Shown: one piece after another, positions 9,001 to 20,000 of the stretch | Layout of the letters: each line of letters opens with the position of its first letter | Position numbering within the stretch: position 1 is the stretch's first letter | Source of the DNA: JALOLV01 sp046295175 | GTDB taxonomy: Bacteria; Bacteroidota; Bacteroidia; Cytophagales; Spirosomataceae | Direction of reading: 5' to 3' | DNA length: 64,000 nucleotides | NCBI GenBank assembly: GCA_046295175.1 | Contig: JBKBNY010000005.1 | Location: 124,001 to 188,000 of the forward strand | The notes under the pieces: model-generated | The model's database searches: none | What the model saw: the letters and a program-made list of their open reading frames with translations, nothing else | What the model was told of the DNA's origin: nothing | Made by a program: the position numbers and the translations under genes

Positions 9001-10895
9001 TCTGAGTCTGTGTCTAAATAATTTGGCTTACCATCACCATCGGTATCGGTTGTGCCTTCAACAGAATCTAAGATTCCATCACCATCAGAATCAGTATCTA
9101 AATAATTTGGTTTTCCGTCGCCATCCGTATCAGTTGTTCCTTCGGTCGCATCCGAAATACCATCGCCATCTGAATCAACATCATAAGGATTCAGTTTTGT
9201 ATCGCCATCGGTATCTACTGGTGTAAATCCTGTTCCTGCTAATGTAGGAACCCCATTTGTACCAATTGTTGGATTTCCAGTTCCAGGTTTTCCGTCATTA
9301 TCAGTGTCTGTTCCACCTGCTTCGATAACATCCCTAATGCCATCGCCATCCGAATCTAAATCTAATCTGTTTGGAGTGCCATCGCCATCGGTATCACAAG
9401 TAAGTGCCGAAGGAGCACAAGCGGCGTTTTCTACTGTATCTAAAATTCCATCATTGTCATCATCTAAATCAGCCGCATCGGCTACGCCATCGCCATCGGT
9501 ATCAAGCGGACAACCTGTTGGGGCTACACCGATAACTAACGGACAGGCATCGGTAGCATCAGCTACGCCATCTGCATCTGAATCTGTATCCAAATAGTTT
9601 GGTTTACCATCCGCATCTGGGTCGGCCGTACCTTCGGTGGCATCTGATAAACCATCGCCATCCGAATCTGTGTCAATGTAATTCGGTTTACCGTCATTAT
9701 CCGTATCAACAGTACCTTCGGTAGCATCCAAAATCCCATCACCATCCGAATCGGTATCCAAATAATTTGGTTTACCATCATTATCAGTATCGGTGGTACC
9801 TTCAATAGCATCCGGAATTCCATCACCATCCGAATCCGTATCTAAATAGTTTGGTTTACCATCACCATCTGTATCGGTTGTGCCTTCTACAGAATCTAAA
9901 ATTCCATCACCATCCGAATCGGTATCCAAATAGTTTGGTTTTGTATCGCCATCCGTATCGATTGTGCCTTCGGTAGCATCCGAAATACCATCGCCATCGG
10001 AGTCTGTATCGTAAGGATTCAACTTTGAATCACCATCGGTATCAACAGGAGATAATCCAGCACCTGCCAATGTCGGTACACCATTTGTGCCGACTGTTGG
10101 TGTGCCAGTTCCAATTTTTCCGTCATTATCTGGGTCGGTTCCACCTGCTTCAATCACATCTCTGATACCATCGCCATCTGAATCTAAATCTAAAGCATTC
10201 GGAATACTATCGCCATCGGTATCGCAAGTTGTAGCAGAAGGTGTACATGCTGCATTTTCTACTGTATCTAAAATTCCATCATTGTCATCATCTAAATCAG
10301 CCGCATCAGCCACGCCATCACCGTCAGAATCGCTTCCGCAGGTTGTGCCAGTGTTATCGTAGTTTTGATTATAGAAACTTGTACCCGAAGAAGGTCCAGA
10401 AGAAACTGTAAAAAAGTTCTCGAAGTCGCCTCCACCCATTCCGGGAGCTGAAGAAGCTGGGTCTCTTGGGGCTGTACCCTCAACGGCATTTCTATAAAGC
10501 CTTACGCCTTGAACGCAAGTTCCACCGAGGCTAAACTTGAAAAGTAACGTTTCGGTATTGGCAGTAAGGTTGAGGGCAGCGTTTGTTCCGTCGGAAGCTA
10601 TTCCATGAAAATCGCTGCTGTATTGGTCATAAATCTGTGAGTTATCGCTCCAAGGGCCACCAGCCACGTTTGTGATTGTTAGTGCCGAATTGGAAACCGA
10701 TGAGGGTAGCACCACAGAAATTTGTGAACCACCACCCACAGCAAATGTCCCTGATTGTGTAGGTTTGGCAAAAACCTCATATTCGCTGGTAGCAGAATTA
10801 AACTTAACAGTAAAATTCACCTGCTGCTGTGCAAAAAGCGAAGTTGAGATTAAGACCAATGCCCAACCTAAGAGGTTTGATATAATCTTTTTCAT
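6048..10895 (-). CDS. Thrombospondin type 3 repeat surface protein with dockerin-like C-terminus
   Basis: The frame extends to an ATG at 10899-10901 (MLMKKII...). I prefer the second ATG at 10895 because it gives the usual MKKI signal-peptide start, followed by a hydrophobic core and FAQQQ. The protein is about 1615 residues. Residues ~25-165 form the N-terminal module related to those of neighbouring surface proteins. Residues ~190-1200 are a calcium-binding thrombospondin type 3 array (D-x-D-x-D-G-x-x-D). It is organised as four super-repeats that each start with a DLDDDNDGILDTVENAAC block and contain 5, 4, 3 and 5 copies of a 28-residue unit. One CARDB-like domain follows (PDLSLSYGTPTPALTVGQ). 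The C-terminal ~220 residues contain GLMRDDLRS, then two imperfect dockerin-like loops (the second is ADVDMNGQVIFQGPNNEVD). The C-terminal part is paralogous to that of the giant protein upstream. No type IX sorting motif is evident. A calcium-stiffened surface stalk is inferred. Confidence 0.9.
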   Translation of the reverse strand: MKKIISNLLGWALVLISTSLFAQQQVNFTVKFNSATSEYEVFAKPTQSGTFAVGGGSQISVVLPSSVSNSALTITNVAGGPWSDNSQIYDQYSSDFHGIASDGTNAALNLTANTETLLFKFSLGGTCVQGVRLYRNAVEGTAPRDPASSAPGMGGGDFENFFTVSSGPSSGTSFYNQNYDNTGTTCGSDSDGDGVADAADLDDDNDGILDTVENAACTPSATTCDTDGDSIPNALDLDSDGDGIRDVIEAGGTDPDNDGKIGTGTPTVGTNGVPTLAGAGLSPVDTDGDSKLNPYDTDSDGDGISDATEGTIDTDGDTKPNYLDTDSDGDGILDSVEGTTDTDGDGKPNYLDTDSDGDGIPDAIEGTTDTDNDGKPNYLDTDSDGDGILDATEGTVDTDNDGKPNYIDTDSDGDGLSDATEGTADPDADGKPNYLDTDSDADGVADATDACPLVIGVAPTGCPLDTDGDGVADAADLDDDNDGILDTVENAACAPSALTCDTDGDGTPNRLDLDSDGDGIRDVIEAGGTDTDNDGKPGTGNPTIGTNGVPTLAGTGFTPVDTDGDTKLNPYDVDSDGDGISDATEGTTDTDGDGKPNYLDTDSDGDGILDSVEGTTDTDGDGKPNYLDTDSDGDGIPDSTEGTTDVDSDGKPNYLDTDSDNDGLSDATEGTNDLDGDGKPNYLDTDSDNDGVLDATDACPLVIGVAPTGCPLDTDGDGVVDAADLDDDNDGILDTVENAACTPSATTCDTDNDGIPNNLDLDSDNDGIKDVIEAGGTDPDNNGRPGTGNPTIGSNGVPTLAGTGFVPVDTDGDSKLNPYDVDSDGDGISDAIEGIIDTDGDGKPNYLDTDSDGDGILDSVEGNTDIDGDGKPNYLDTDSDNDGLSDATEGSADPDNDGKPNFLDTDSDGDTIPDATDACPTAAGVAPSGCPLDTDGDGIVNNLDLDDDNDGILDTVENAACNPSATTCDTDGDGTPNALDYDSDGDGIRDVIEAGGTDPDNDGRIGSGNPTVGTNGVPTLAGAGLTPVDTDVDSRLNPYDVDSDGDGISDATEGTTDTDGDGKPNYLDTDSDGDGILDSVEGTTDTDNDGKPNYLDTDSDGDGIPDATEGTIDTDNDGKPNYLDTDSDGDGITDAVEGTADPDGDSKPNYLDNDSDNDGLTDGVEGIADPDGDGKPNYLDTDSDNDGVLDTTDNCPTVAGVAPTGCPVVGIPDLSLSYGTPTPALTVGQASSIPVTVTNVGNAIANGAMNFIFNIPSNTTSPASYNAGNGWSCTLTGSILTCSNPNTTGLAVAGTTTFNIQLTPNAGTAGQQVVLNGTVTPVAGETVTTNNSSIIALTTPIAGGALTLTLKAFLQGAAVNGTSGLMRDDLRSKGLIPSTQPYTSAKGYIHVNGGGTETVAPSVLTTTGNNAIVDWVMVELRSSSNPSTVVATRSALIQRDGDIVDVNGTSALSFNSLSAGNYFVTVRHRNHLSVMTASAVAVSSSTPLIDFTNPTTATYMYAVGNLKRNTSPQVTDSGKTMMWAGNAYADDKVIFQGPDNDVDAIFFSVMSDPSNTSQFTNFIRNNVYDQADVDMNGQVIFQGPNNEVDLIFFEVLTHPSNTSQFLNYIIWQQLP
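7310..10335 (-). repeat. Coding tandem array of 84-bp type 3 units in four super-repeats
   Basis: An 84-bp (28-residue) unit of the form EGTTDTDGDGKPNYLDTDSD plus eight residues is repeated in blocks of 5, 4, 3 and 5. Each block is separated by a conserved cysteine-containing spacer (ENAAC...CDTD) that starts near 10253, 9428, 8688 and 8028. The start-to-start distances of about 825, 740 and 660 bp differ by close to one unit each, as expected for gain or loss of single units. Confidence 0.85.
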
Positions 10896-10954
10896 GAGCA
10901 TAAATATTTAATCAATAGATTGTTTTATGAACTATTTATAATCGCTTTGACTTC

Positions 10955-11000
10955 TTCCGAAACCATTCTCTTAGGATTGCCTGAGAGAACAGTTTCGGAG
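10955..11000 (-). terminator. Long imperfect hairpin after the giant gene
   Basis: CCGAAAC...GTTTCGG arms enclose a second complementary segment (TTCTCTTAGG / CCTGAGAGAA) around a 4-nt loop. Together they give a stem of about 20 bp with small mismatches. It starts 15 bp downstream of the giant gene's stop, in the 113-bp gap before the next minus-strand gene. There is no U-tract. Transcription termination or 3'-end stabilisation is the likely role. Confidence 0.6.
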
Positions 11001-11014
11001 AAATCAGCAGGTTA

Positions 11015-14000
11015 TTACTGAGTTTGTTCTACTAAATTATTATAGTTGTTTAATTGGCTCGTATTGAGTGGGAAGCCAAGTATGGTTTGCTGAATCAATA
11101 TTCTATCGTTCGTTGCACCACTGTACTTGGTTTTACCATCCATGTTTACATCGCCACGGTAGTAACCGAAGGCATTGTTGTAGTTATATGAGCCTGATGT
11201 GTTGCCTGAATGACCGAGAACTTCGCTCGAAATCTGTAAGCCATCAGTACCACTACCGTTGTATTTCACTTTGCCGTCTAAGTTGGTATCGCCAACCCAA
11301 AGAGCTTTTCTTGAACCCATCTGAACCATCTCTTGACCGTCGTAACCTGCAAGGTTGAATAGGTCGAGGTTGCTCATGGTTGTGAAATCAAGTGTGGTAG
11401 TTCCACCATTGAAGACTACATTCACCGAAGTCATTGCTCCTAAGTGGATGCGGTGCTTGATTGCGATACGGTATGTTCCGTTTGGCATGGTTACACGCAA
11501 TGGACCACCCGTAGCTGCACTCACAATATCGCCATCTCGTTGTACAAGTGCCGAAACCGTTCTGACAATCGTTGCAGGATTAACTGCATCACGGATTTCG
11601 ATGAATACCCAGTCAACTATTGCGTTTCCTGTTCCTGCATTTGCCGAAAGGATTGCATTGGTAGTTACTTCGTTTCCACCGCCACCATAGTGCGTAAATC
11701 TTGTTCCGAACGTTGCTCCATAAGGTTGGTTCAATGGAATGAGTCCTTGACTTCTCAAATCATCACGCATTAAGCCATCTGCATTTGGAGTGAGTGCGTT
11801 GGTTGGTGTCATTAATGCACCTTGCAACATCACTTTCAATTGAAGCGTAGCACCTGGGTCATCAGCAGAGATTAATGGATTTGTTCCATTGGCTACCTCA
11901 GCACCATCTTTTACTCCACCGTCATCAGAGTCAGCATCTAATGGATTCGTACCGTAAGTTGGCTCTTGCGTATCAAGCAATCCATCGTTGTCGTCATCTG
12001 GGTCGGTTTCATTCGGAATACTGTCGTTGTCAGTATCTAAAGGCAACGTATCTGTTGTATCTGGAATACCATCGGCATCATCATCGGTATCGGCACAGTT
12101 AGTAAGGCCATCATTATCGGTATCGAGCAATGATGAGTCTAATGTATCTAAGATTCCATCGCCATCATCATCGGTATCGACTGCATTGGCAATACCATCA
12201 TTATCGGTATCGAGTGGTCTTAAATCGGTTGCATCTGGCGTACCATCGCAATCAGAATCAAGGTCAAGATAGTTTGGAGTGCCATCGTTATCGGTATCGG
12301 TTAAACCTTCAACCAAATCTGTCAAGCCATCACCATCGGCATCAGTATCACGATAATCAGGTGTTGCGTCTGTATCCGAATTGCGAGGTGTTGGGCTATT
12401 CGCATCTCCGTACAATACCGAACCATCAACTGGGTCTGCAATACCATCTTTATCGGTATCTATGCCATCAACTTTACCATCATTGTTTGTATCAGGTGCG
12501 TTGAAACCACTTTCTGTCAAGTCACGAATACCGTCATTATCAGAATCTAAGTCTAAGTAATCAGGAATACCATCTGTATCAGTATTGACTGGTGTATATC
12601 CTGCTGGAACTGGAGCACCACTCGAATTCGGTGTACCATCAGCAATGCCATCGTTGTTAGCATCGATTCCGTTTACTTCAACTACATCGTTGATTCCGTC
12701 GTTATCCGAATCCAAATCTTGACTGTTTGGTAAGCCATCGCCATCTGCATCGAGGTTTGTCTCGATTGCGTCAAGGATACCGTCGTTATCGTCATCAATA
12801 TCGAGAGCATTTGGAGCTCCGTCTTGGTCGGTATCTAATGCACCCAAACCACCGAATGAAGTTGGTTGGTTATCTAAACCGCCGTTGTTGGCAATACCAT
12901 CACCATCTGGGTCGGCTGGGGCATCTACTCTACCATCGAGGTTCGCATCGAGTGTTCCGTTTCCTGCTGCCAAAATGTCTCTGATACCGTCATTATTTGA
13001 ATCAATATCACGGTAATCAGCAATACCATCGGCATCAGTTTGGGTTGGTAGAGGGTCACTGGCATCAGCTACAAGAGCATCATTACCATCAACACTATCC
13101 ATGATACCATCTTTATCGGCATCTGGACCATCTACTACACCGTTTTTATCGGCATCGGTACCACCGCTTCCACCTTCAAGAAGGTCAGATACAGTATCGT
13201 TATCAGAATCTAAGTCTAAGAAATCGCGTACACTATCGCCATCGGTATCTGGAGGTGTAAGACCTGCTGAAACTGGACGACCACTTGAATCTGGAGTACC
13301 GTCTGCAAGACCATCATTATTGGCATCAGTGCCATTGGCCTCACGGATGTCGTTAATTCCATCATTATCCGAATCCAAATCTAAGTTATTGGTAACACCG
13401 TCACCATCGGCATCGGCAGCACCTTCAACTGTATCCAAAATTCCGTCATTATCATCATCCAAATCTTGGAAGTCTGCAACACCATCGCCATCAGAGTCAG
13501 GAGCCGAAATACCACCAAAAGCAGCAGGTTTATCGTCTAAACCACTGTTGTTGGCAATACCGTCGCCGTCTGGGTCGGTTGGTGAATCAATCCTACCATC
13601 GCCGTTGGTATCGAGTTGAGGGAAATCAGACCCTGCTATATCTTTGATATTATCGTTGTTGCTATCCAAATCTCTGTAATCTGGGCTATCAACACCATCG
13701 GTATTTCTCGGAAGTGCATCAGATTGGTCGCCGAATGTAGCTTTGTTATCTGCAGTATTCATGATACCATCTTTATCATCATCTGGGCCATCTACAACAC
13801 CATCATTATTGGCATCGGCCACCGCATAACCACTTTCTAACAAATCACCGAGGGCATCATTGTCAGAATCGAGGTCGAGGTAGTCTCTGATTCCATCACC
13901 ATCGGTATCTGGTGGAGTTAAGCCGTTCGTTCCAGCTGTTGATGGGATACCAAATGTATTTGGTGTACCATCGGCTAAGCCGTCATTATTGGCATCGACA

Positions 14001-17000
14001 CCATCAGCTTCACGAACATCGTTGATTCCGTCATTATCAGAATCCAAATCACGGCAGTTCGGAATACCATCACCATCTTTATCGGCTGCTCCTTCTACTG
14101 TATCAGTAACTCCATCGTTATCGTCATCGAGGTCGTTGATGTCATATACGCCATCGCCATCAGAATCTCTCGCCGGTAAACCACCCCATGCATTCGGCAA
14201 TGTATCTAAGCCATTGTTGTTGGCAATACCATCGGTATCTAAATCGCTTGGATTATCAACTTTTCCATCGTTATTAGCATCTAACAATGGCTCACCAGCA
14301 GCAACGATGTCGAAAATTCCATCATTATTGCTATCAGTATCCCTATAATCTGGTCCTTCTAAACCATCTGTGTTTCGTGGGGTTGGGTCTGAGGCATCTC
14401 CGAAGAGGGCATCGTTTCCGTCGGCACTATCACGAATACCGTCTTGGTCTGCATCTGGACCATCTACTACGCCATCGTTATTTACATCAAGAATTCCTGG
14501 GTGACCACTTTCGATTAAATCACTTAAAGCATCATTATCAGAATCTAAATCTAAATAATCTGGAACGAGGTCGCCATCTGTATTCGGAGGCGTAAGCCCA
14601 CCCGAAGGCACTGATGCAGCCACACCAGTAGTTAAATTAGGTGTTCCGTCTGCCATACCGTCGTTGTTGGTATCGGTACCGTTTGCTTCACGAACATCGT
14701 TGATTCCATCATTATCTGAGTCTAAGTCTTGACTGTTGATGATACCATCAAGGTCAGTATCAACGAATCCTTCGGTGGTATCCAAGATTCCGTCGTTATC
14801 GTCATCCAAATCAAGATAATCAGGGATTGTATCTTCGTCTGTATCTGGTGCTGGAAGTCCGCCAAATCCTGCTGGAATTGTATCTACCCCGTTGTTATTC
14901 GGAATACCATCGGCATCTGGGTCAACTGGGCTGTCAATCATGCCATCGTTGTTGCCATCGAGACTCGCCAAACCAGCTTCACGAATATCTTTTACACCAT
15001 CATCGTTTGAGTCAATATCACGATAGTTTGGATTACCATCTACATCGTTGTCTTGAGGCGATGGGTCGCTTGAATCTCCGTAAAGTATCGAACCATCAAC
15101 CGGAAGCATGATACCGTCCATATCGGTTTCGGCTACGTAATCTAATACGCCATTATTATTGGCATCTCCAGAACCTACGTATCCGCTTTCCATCAAGTCG
15201 TTCAAGCCGTCATTATCAGAGTCTAAGTCATACATGTCTCTGACTGTATCGTTGTCGGTATTGACTGGGGTAATACCTGTACCCGCAGCAGTTGGTACAC
15301 CGTTTGTTCCGACCGCACCATCGATTCGACCATCGTTGTTGGCATCATTGTTTACGCTCGAAGTCGTTGCTTCACGAACATCGTTGATACCGTCATTATC
15401 TGAGTCTAAATCGAGGTAATTTGGTACTGTATCGCCATCAACATCGGCAATACCTTCTACAGAATCAAGAACACCATCGTTGTCATCGTCTAAATCAACT
15501 ACATTTGGTACACTGTCTTTATCGGTATCTTTATCATCGGTAGCCGAATTGATGAGCATTGTGTTGTCTGCCTCGTATTTATCTAAGATTCCACCGTTAT
15601 CAGAATCTGTATCCATCGGATTTGAAAGTACGTTGTTTACCTCAAAACCATCGGTCAGACCATCATTATCGCTATCAAAATCATTCGGGTCGGTTTCGCC
15701 ACTTCCTACGGTTGTCGAATCGCCAATTACTGGGCTATCTTGCTTACCATTCTTATTGGCATCTTCAACTCCATCATCCAAACCATCGCCATCAGTGTCG
15801 GCTTCTGTTGGGTCTGTAGTGGTGGCTGGGTCAGTATCGGCTACAAAACCGGTAGTTCCGAGCAACGGACCAGCTCCGTCTGGGTCGGCCACGCCACTTG
15901 TAAGACCTGCCTCAATACCATCATTGATTCCGTCATTATCAGTATCAGGGTCAACTGGATTGGTTGCTCCGTAAGCTGCTAATGGGCCAGTTCCGTTTCT
16001 TTCAGTCCCATCACTTAGACCATCGTCATCAGTATCGGCATCTCTAGGATTTGAATCTGTACCGATGTTGTAAACACCATCGTTGCCTACTTCTTGTCCA
16101 TCGCTTAATCCATCGCCATCAGTATCGGCTACATTTGGATTTGTTCCGAGCGTGATTTCGACCGAATTTTTCAATCCATCACCATCAGTATCGGCATCTG
16201 GGTCATCTGCACCATTGCCGGCTGTTGGGTTTGTACCTGCAGCCAATTCGAGGTTATCGTTTGTTCCACCGTTATCGGTGTCTTTATCCATCGGATTGGT
16301 AATCTTACCCGCGTTCGAGCCAGTACCGTTGACTTCGTTTCCGTCAGTGAGTGTATCACCATCAGAGTCGATGTTATTAGGGTCAGTTTCACCGCTTCCG
16401 ACGGTTGTTGAGTTTCCGACAACTGGGTTATCTTGCTTACCGTTTTTGTTGGCATCTTCTACGCCGTCAGCCAAACCATCCAAATCAGTATCTGTAACTT
16501 TTGGATTTGTTTTTGTAAGAGCATCTGCATCAGGAACGAAGATTGAAGTATCGGTACCTAAGAAAGTTACCGTGCCAGATGTACCACTTGCAATTGGTGA
16601 GCTTACACCCGCCTCTGTACCATCTTGGATTCCATCACCATCGGTATCTCTATTCAATGGATTCGTTGTTCCATACGTTGCTAATGGGCCAGTTCCGTTT
16701 TTCTCAGTGCCATCGCTCAATCCATCATCGTCGGTATCGGCATCTTTAGGGTTTGTATCAACACCTACATTGTATGTTCCATCTGGACCCACTTCTGCAC
16801 CGTCTTTCAATCCATCGCCATCAGTATCATCACTATTCGGGTTAGTTCCTAAAGCAGCTTCTTCGGCATTTGTCAAACCATCATTGTCTGGGTCGGCAGC
16901 GAAGTCATCCGAACCATTTCCTGTTGCTGGGTTTGTTCCATCGGTGATTTCTTGTCCGTCGAATGTTCCACCATCATCGGTGTCTTTATCCATCGGATTC

Positions 17001-20000
17001 GTAATCTTACCAGCATTTGTGCCAGTTCCATTTACTTCATCACCGTCTTTTAGACCATCAGCATCCGAATCTGGGTTTGATGCACTCGTTTCGCCGCTTC
17101 CTGCTGTGCCAGTCGCCCCAATTACTGGGTTATCTTGCCTACCGTTTTTATTGGTATCTTCTACACCATCCGCTAATCCATCTAAATCAGAATCCGTTTT
17201 AGTTGGGTCGGTTTTGGTTGTATTATCAGCATCAGGAACAAAGATTGCTATGTTTGTTCCTGCATATAGAATACCACCAGGGTTAGAAACACCTCCGTTC
17301 AATCTGGCTGTTACACCAGCCTCAGTACCGTCTTGGATTCCATCGCCATCGGTATCTCTATTCAATGGATTAGTTGCACCATAAGCTGTCAGTACTCCCG
17401 TTCCATTTTTCTCATCACCATCCGAGATGCCGTCATCGTCGGTATCTCTATCAAGCGGATTTGTATCAGTACCTACGTTGTAAACGCCATCGGTACCTAC
17501 TTCTAAACCATCGTTGATTCCGTCGTTATCAGTATCAGCATTCTGAGGGTCAGTTCCGAGAATTATCTCTTGTCTGCCACCGATACCATCACCATCCGAA
17601 TCTCCGTCTAAGTCATCCGCTCCAAAACCAGGTCTTGGATTTGTACCATCTGTAATTTCTTGTCTATCATTTGTACCACCATTATCCGAGTCGGTATCCA
17701 TAGGGTTCGTTAACCTAACCGTTACCTCATTTCCATCTGTGAGTAAATCACCATCCGAATCTGGGTCTGATGGGTCAGTTTCGCCGCTTCCTACGGTTGT
17801 TGAATTTCCGATAACTGGGTTATCTTGCTTACCGTTTTTGTTAGCATCTTCGACGCCATCAGCCAATCCATCATTGTCTGAGTCAGAATCTAATGGATAA
17901 GTTGTTGTCGTATTATCTGCATCAGCAATGAAAACGCTTGTATTTGTGCCTAACATTGGACCAGCACCGTCAGGGTCTGCAACTGGAGTCGTGATTCCAC
18001 TTTCGGTACCATCTTGGATACCATCTAAATCAGTATCCGCAATCAAAGGATTGGTATCTGTACCAACTGTAAACACTCCATCAGTTCCTGTTTCGGTACC
18101 ATCTTTCAAACCATCATCATCAGTATCGGCATCCAATGGGTTGGTATCAACGCCCACATTGTAGAGTTTATCTACTCCTACCTCAACGTTATCATCAATA
18201 CCATCACCATCGGTATCTTTCTTGGTCGGGTCTGTTCCGAGAATTGCTTCTTCGGCATCAGAAAGACCATCACCATCTGTATCAATGTAATCATTTCTCC
18301 AATTTACTTCAACACCCGTAATCGGATATGTAGTAGAAACATTAGTAATGCCTGCATTGACTGGACCGAAAGCTGTATCATTGGTATCAACGGCATCATC
18401 TAATCCATCGCCATCACTATCTGTACCCGTAAGACTAAGAACTGCTTCATTCGTATCATTACTCTGTGCATTATCTGAGTTCGTATCTAAATAATCTGGA
18501 TTATCTGTACCATCAGTATTGACAGGTGTCAGACCAGTAGTTTGATTATAATTTGTCGCTATACCCGTTGTACCTACGGTTGAAGCAGGAACAACATACC
18601 CGGCTGTTGTTTGAGCTTCAATATTATCAGGAATACCATCGCCATCTGCATCAAGGTCGAGGCCATTTTCAATTCCATCACCATCTGCATCACAGACATT
18701 TGCTGTCTCTGGAAGTTCAAGTGTAATTCTCAAACCATCTGTACTTGCAGCAGAGCCTGATGATGTATTTATTGATAATGAAATGGTTGAAACTGTTCCA
18801 TTGACTCTCATACTACCTGAGGCATCAAGCGGAGCCCCCGAGGCATTATCTCGATAAGCTGTCGTTGAAGTTGTAGTGAACCACGTTGAACTCTCTGAAA
18901 GCTCTGTCCAAGTAAGACCACCGCCAAGTGTATATTGTGCTGAAATAGGATTAACCCCTATTGTTCCACCGATACCTCCTAAGTGTAGGATAGGATTGGT
19001 AACTGGTTGGCTGAAATTAAGTGTAAGAGTACCTACGCTACTTCCATCAGTGAAATATTCAAAATATAGACGTGGGGCTGTATCTGCTGCTGGGTTACTA
19101 AACCCTGTTTTATCCATTGTACCACCTGCATAATTGGCCAAACCAGTACCACCAAAAATAGCATTTACTGTGGTTCCGCCCAATGTACTACTCCAGTTTG
19201 TACCAGAACCTGTCCATGTAGCATTAAGGGTTGCAGGTGTAGGAGGGCATTCAGTATTATCTAAAATACCATCGCCATCATCATCCAAATCTACACTATC
19301 AATTACACCATCGCCATCATAATCATTCGATGTAATTGTAGCTACTGGTGCTGGCGTACAAGCTCCTAAACTTTGTGGTGAAGTAATTGTAAGAGGTCTT
19401 GTACCTTTTGGACTTGAGCCATCAAAAGTAATCGGAATGACTACTGAGGTTTGTCCAGCAGTTAGAGAGGTCGTTAATGTACCTGTAAAACCAGTACCTG
19501 TAACAGTAAATGTTGCTTGTCCTGCAGTTGCATTCAATAACGGAATGGTTACTGTTCCTGTTTGTCCAGTAGTTCCATTGGCTAAGAAAACACCTGAAAC
19601 AGATGCTGTTGTACAGTTGAAGAAAAACGAAGCCGCATTATCTCTATAATTAACCTCTGGTGTAGAGTTATTATTAGGATAAGTGCTTGCAGGGGCTGTG
19701 ATTCCTGCATTGACTGGGCCGAATGCAGTATCGTTTGTATCAACGGCATTGTCGAGGCCATCGCCATCTGAATCTGCATTTGCCAATGTAAGACCTGCTT
19801 CGACAGTATCATTACCTGCTGAATTATCCGAATCAGTATCTGTATAATCAGGATTATCTGTACCATCTGTATTGACTGGTGCAAGGCCTGTACCATAAGC
19901 CGTTAGGCGTCCTTGTGCATCTACTGCTGTACCTGGGGCAATGTACCCTGCGGTTGTTTGTGCTTCGATGTTATCTGGGATACCATCATTATCAGAGTCG

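Noticed and set aside
7223..9597. Several plus-strand frames of 80-200 codons (His/Tyr/Leu-rich or Ser/Pro-rich)
   Set aside because: They are shadows of the 84-bp coding repeat on the minus strand and repeat with the same period.
7310..10335. Regular repeats considered as a CRISPR array
   Set aside because: The 84-bp period is a continuous coding repeat with no constant repeat/unique spacer structure and no cas genes nearby.
16083..17384. 433-codon open frame on the plus strand rich in P-S-x-S-V-S
   Set aside because: It is the complement of the Asp-codon-rich type 3 repeats. GAT/GAC in one frame reads as Ser/Val-type codons in the antisense frames, and the same S/P pattern appears on the plus strand over both type 3 genes. 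There is no start context, signal or domain.
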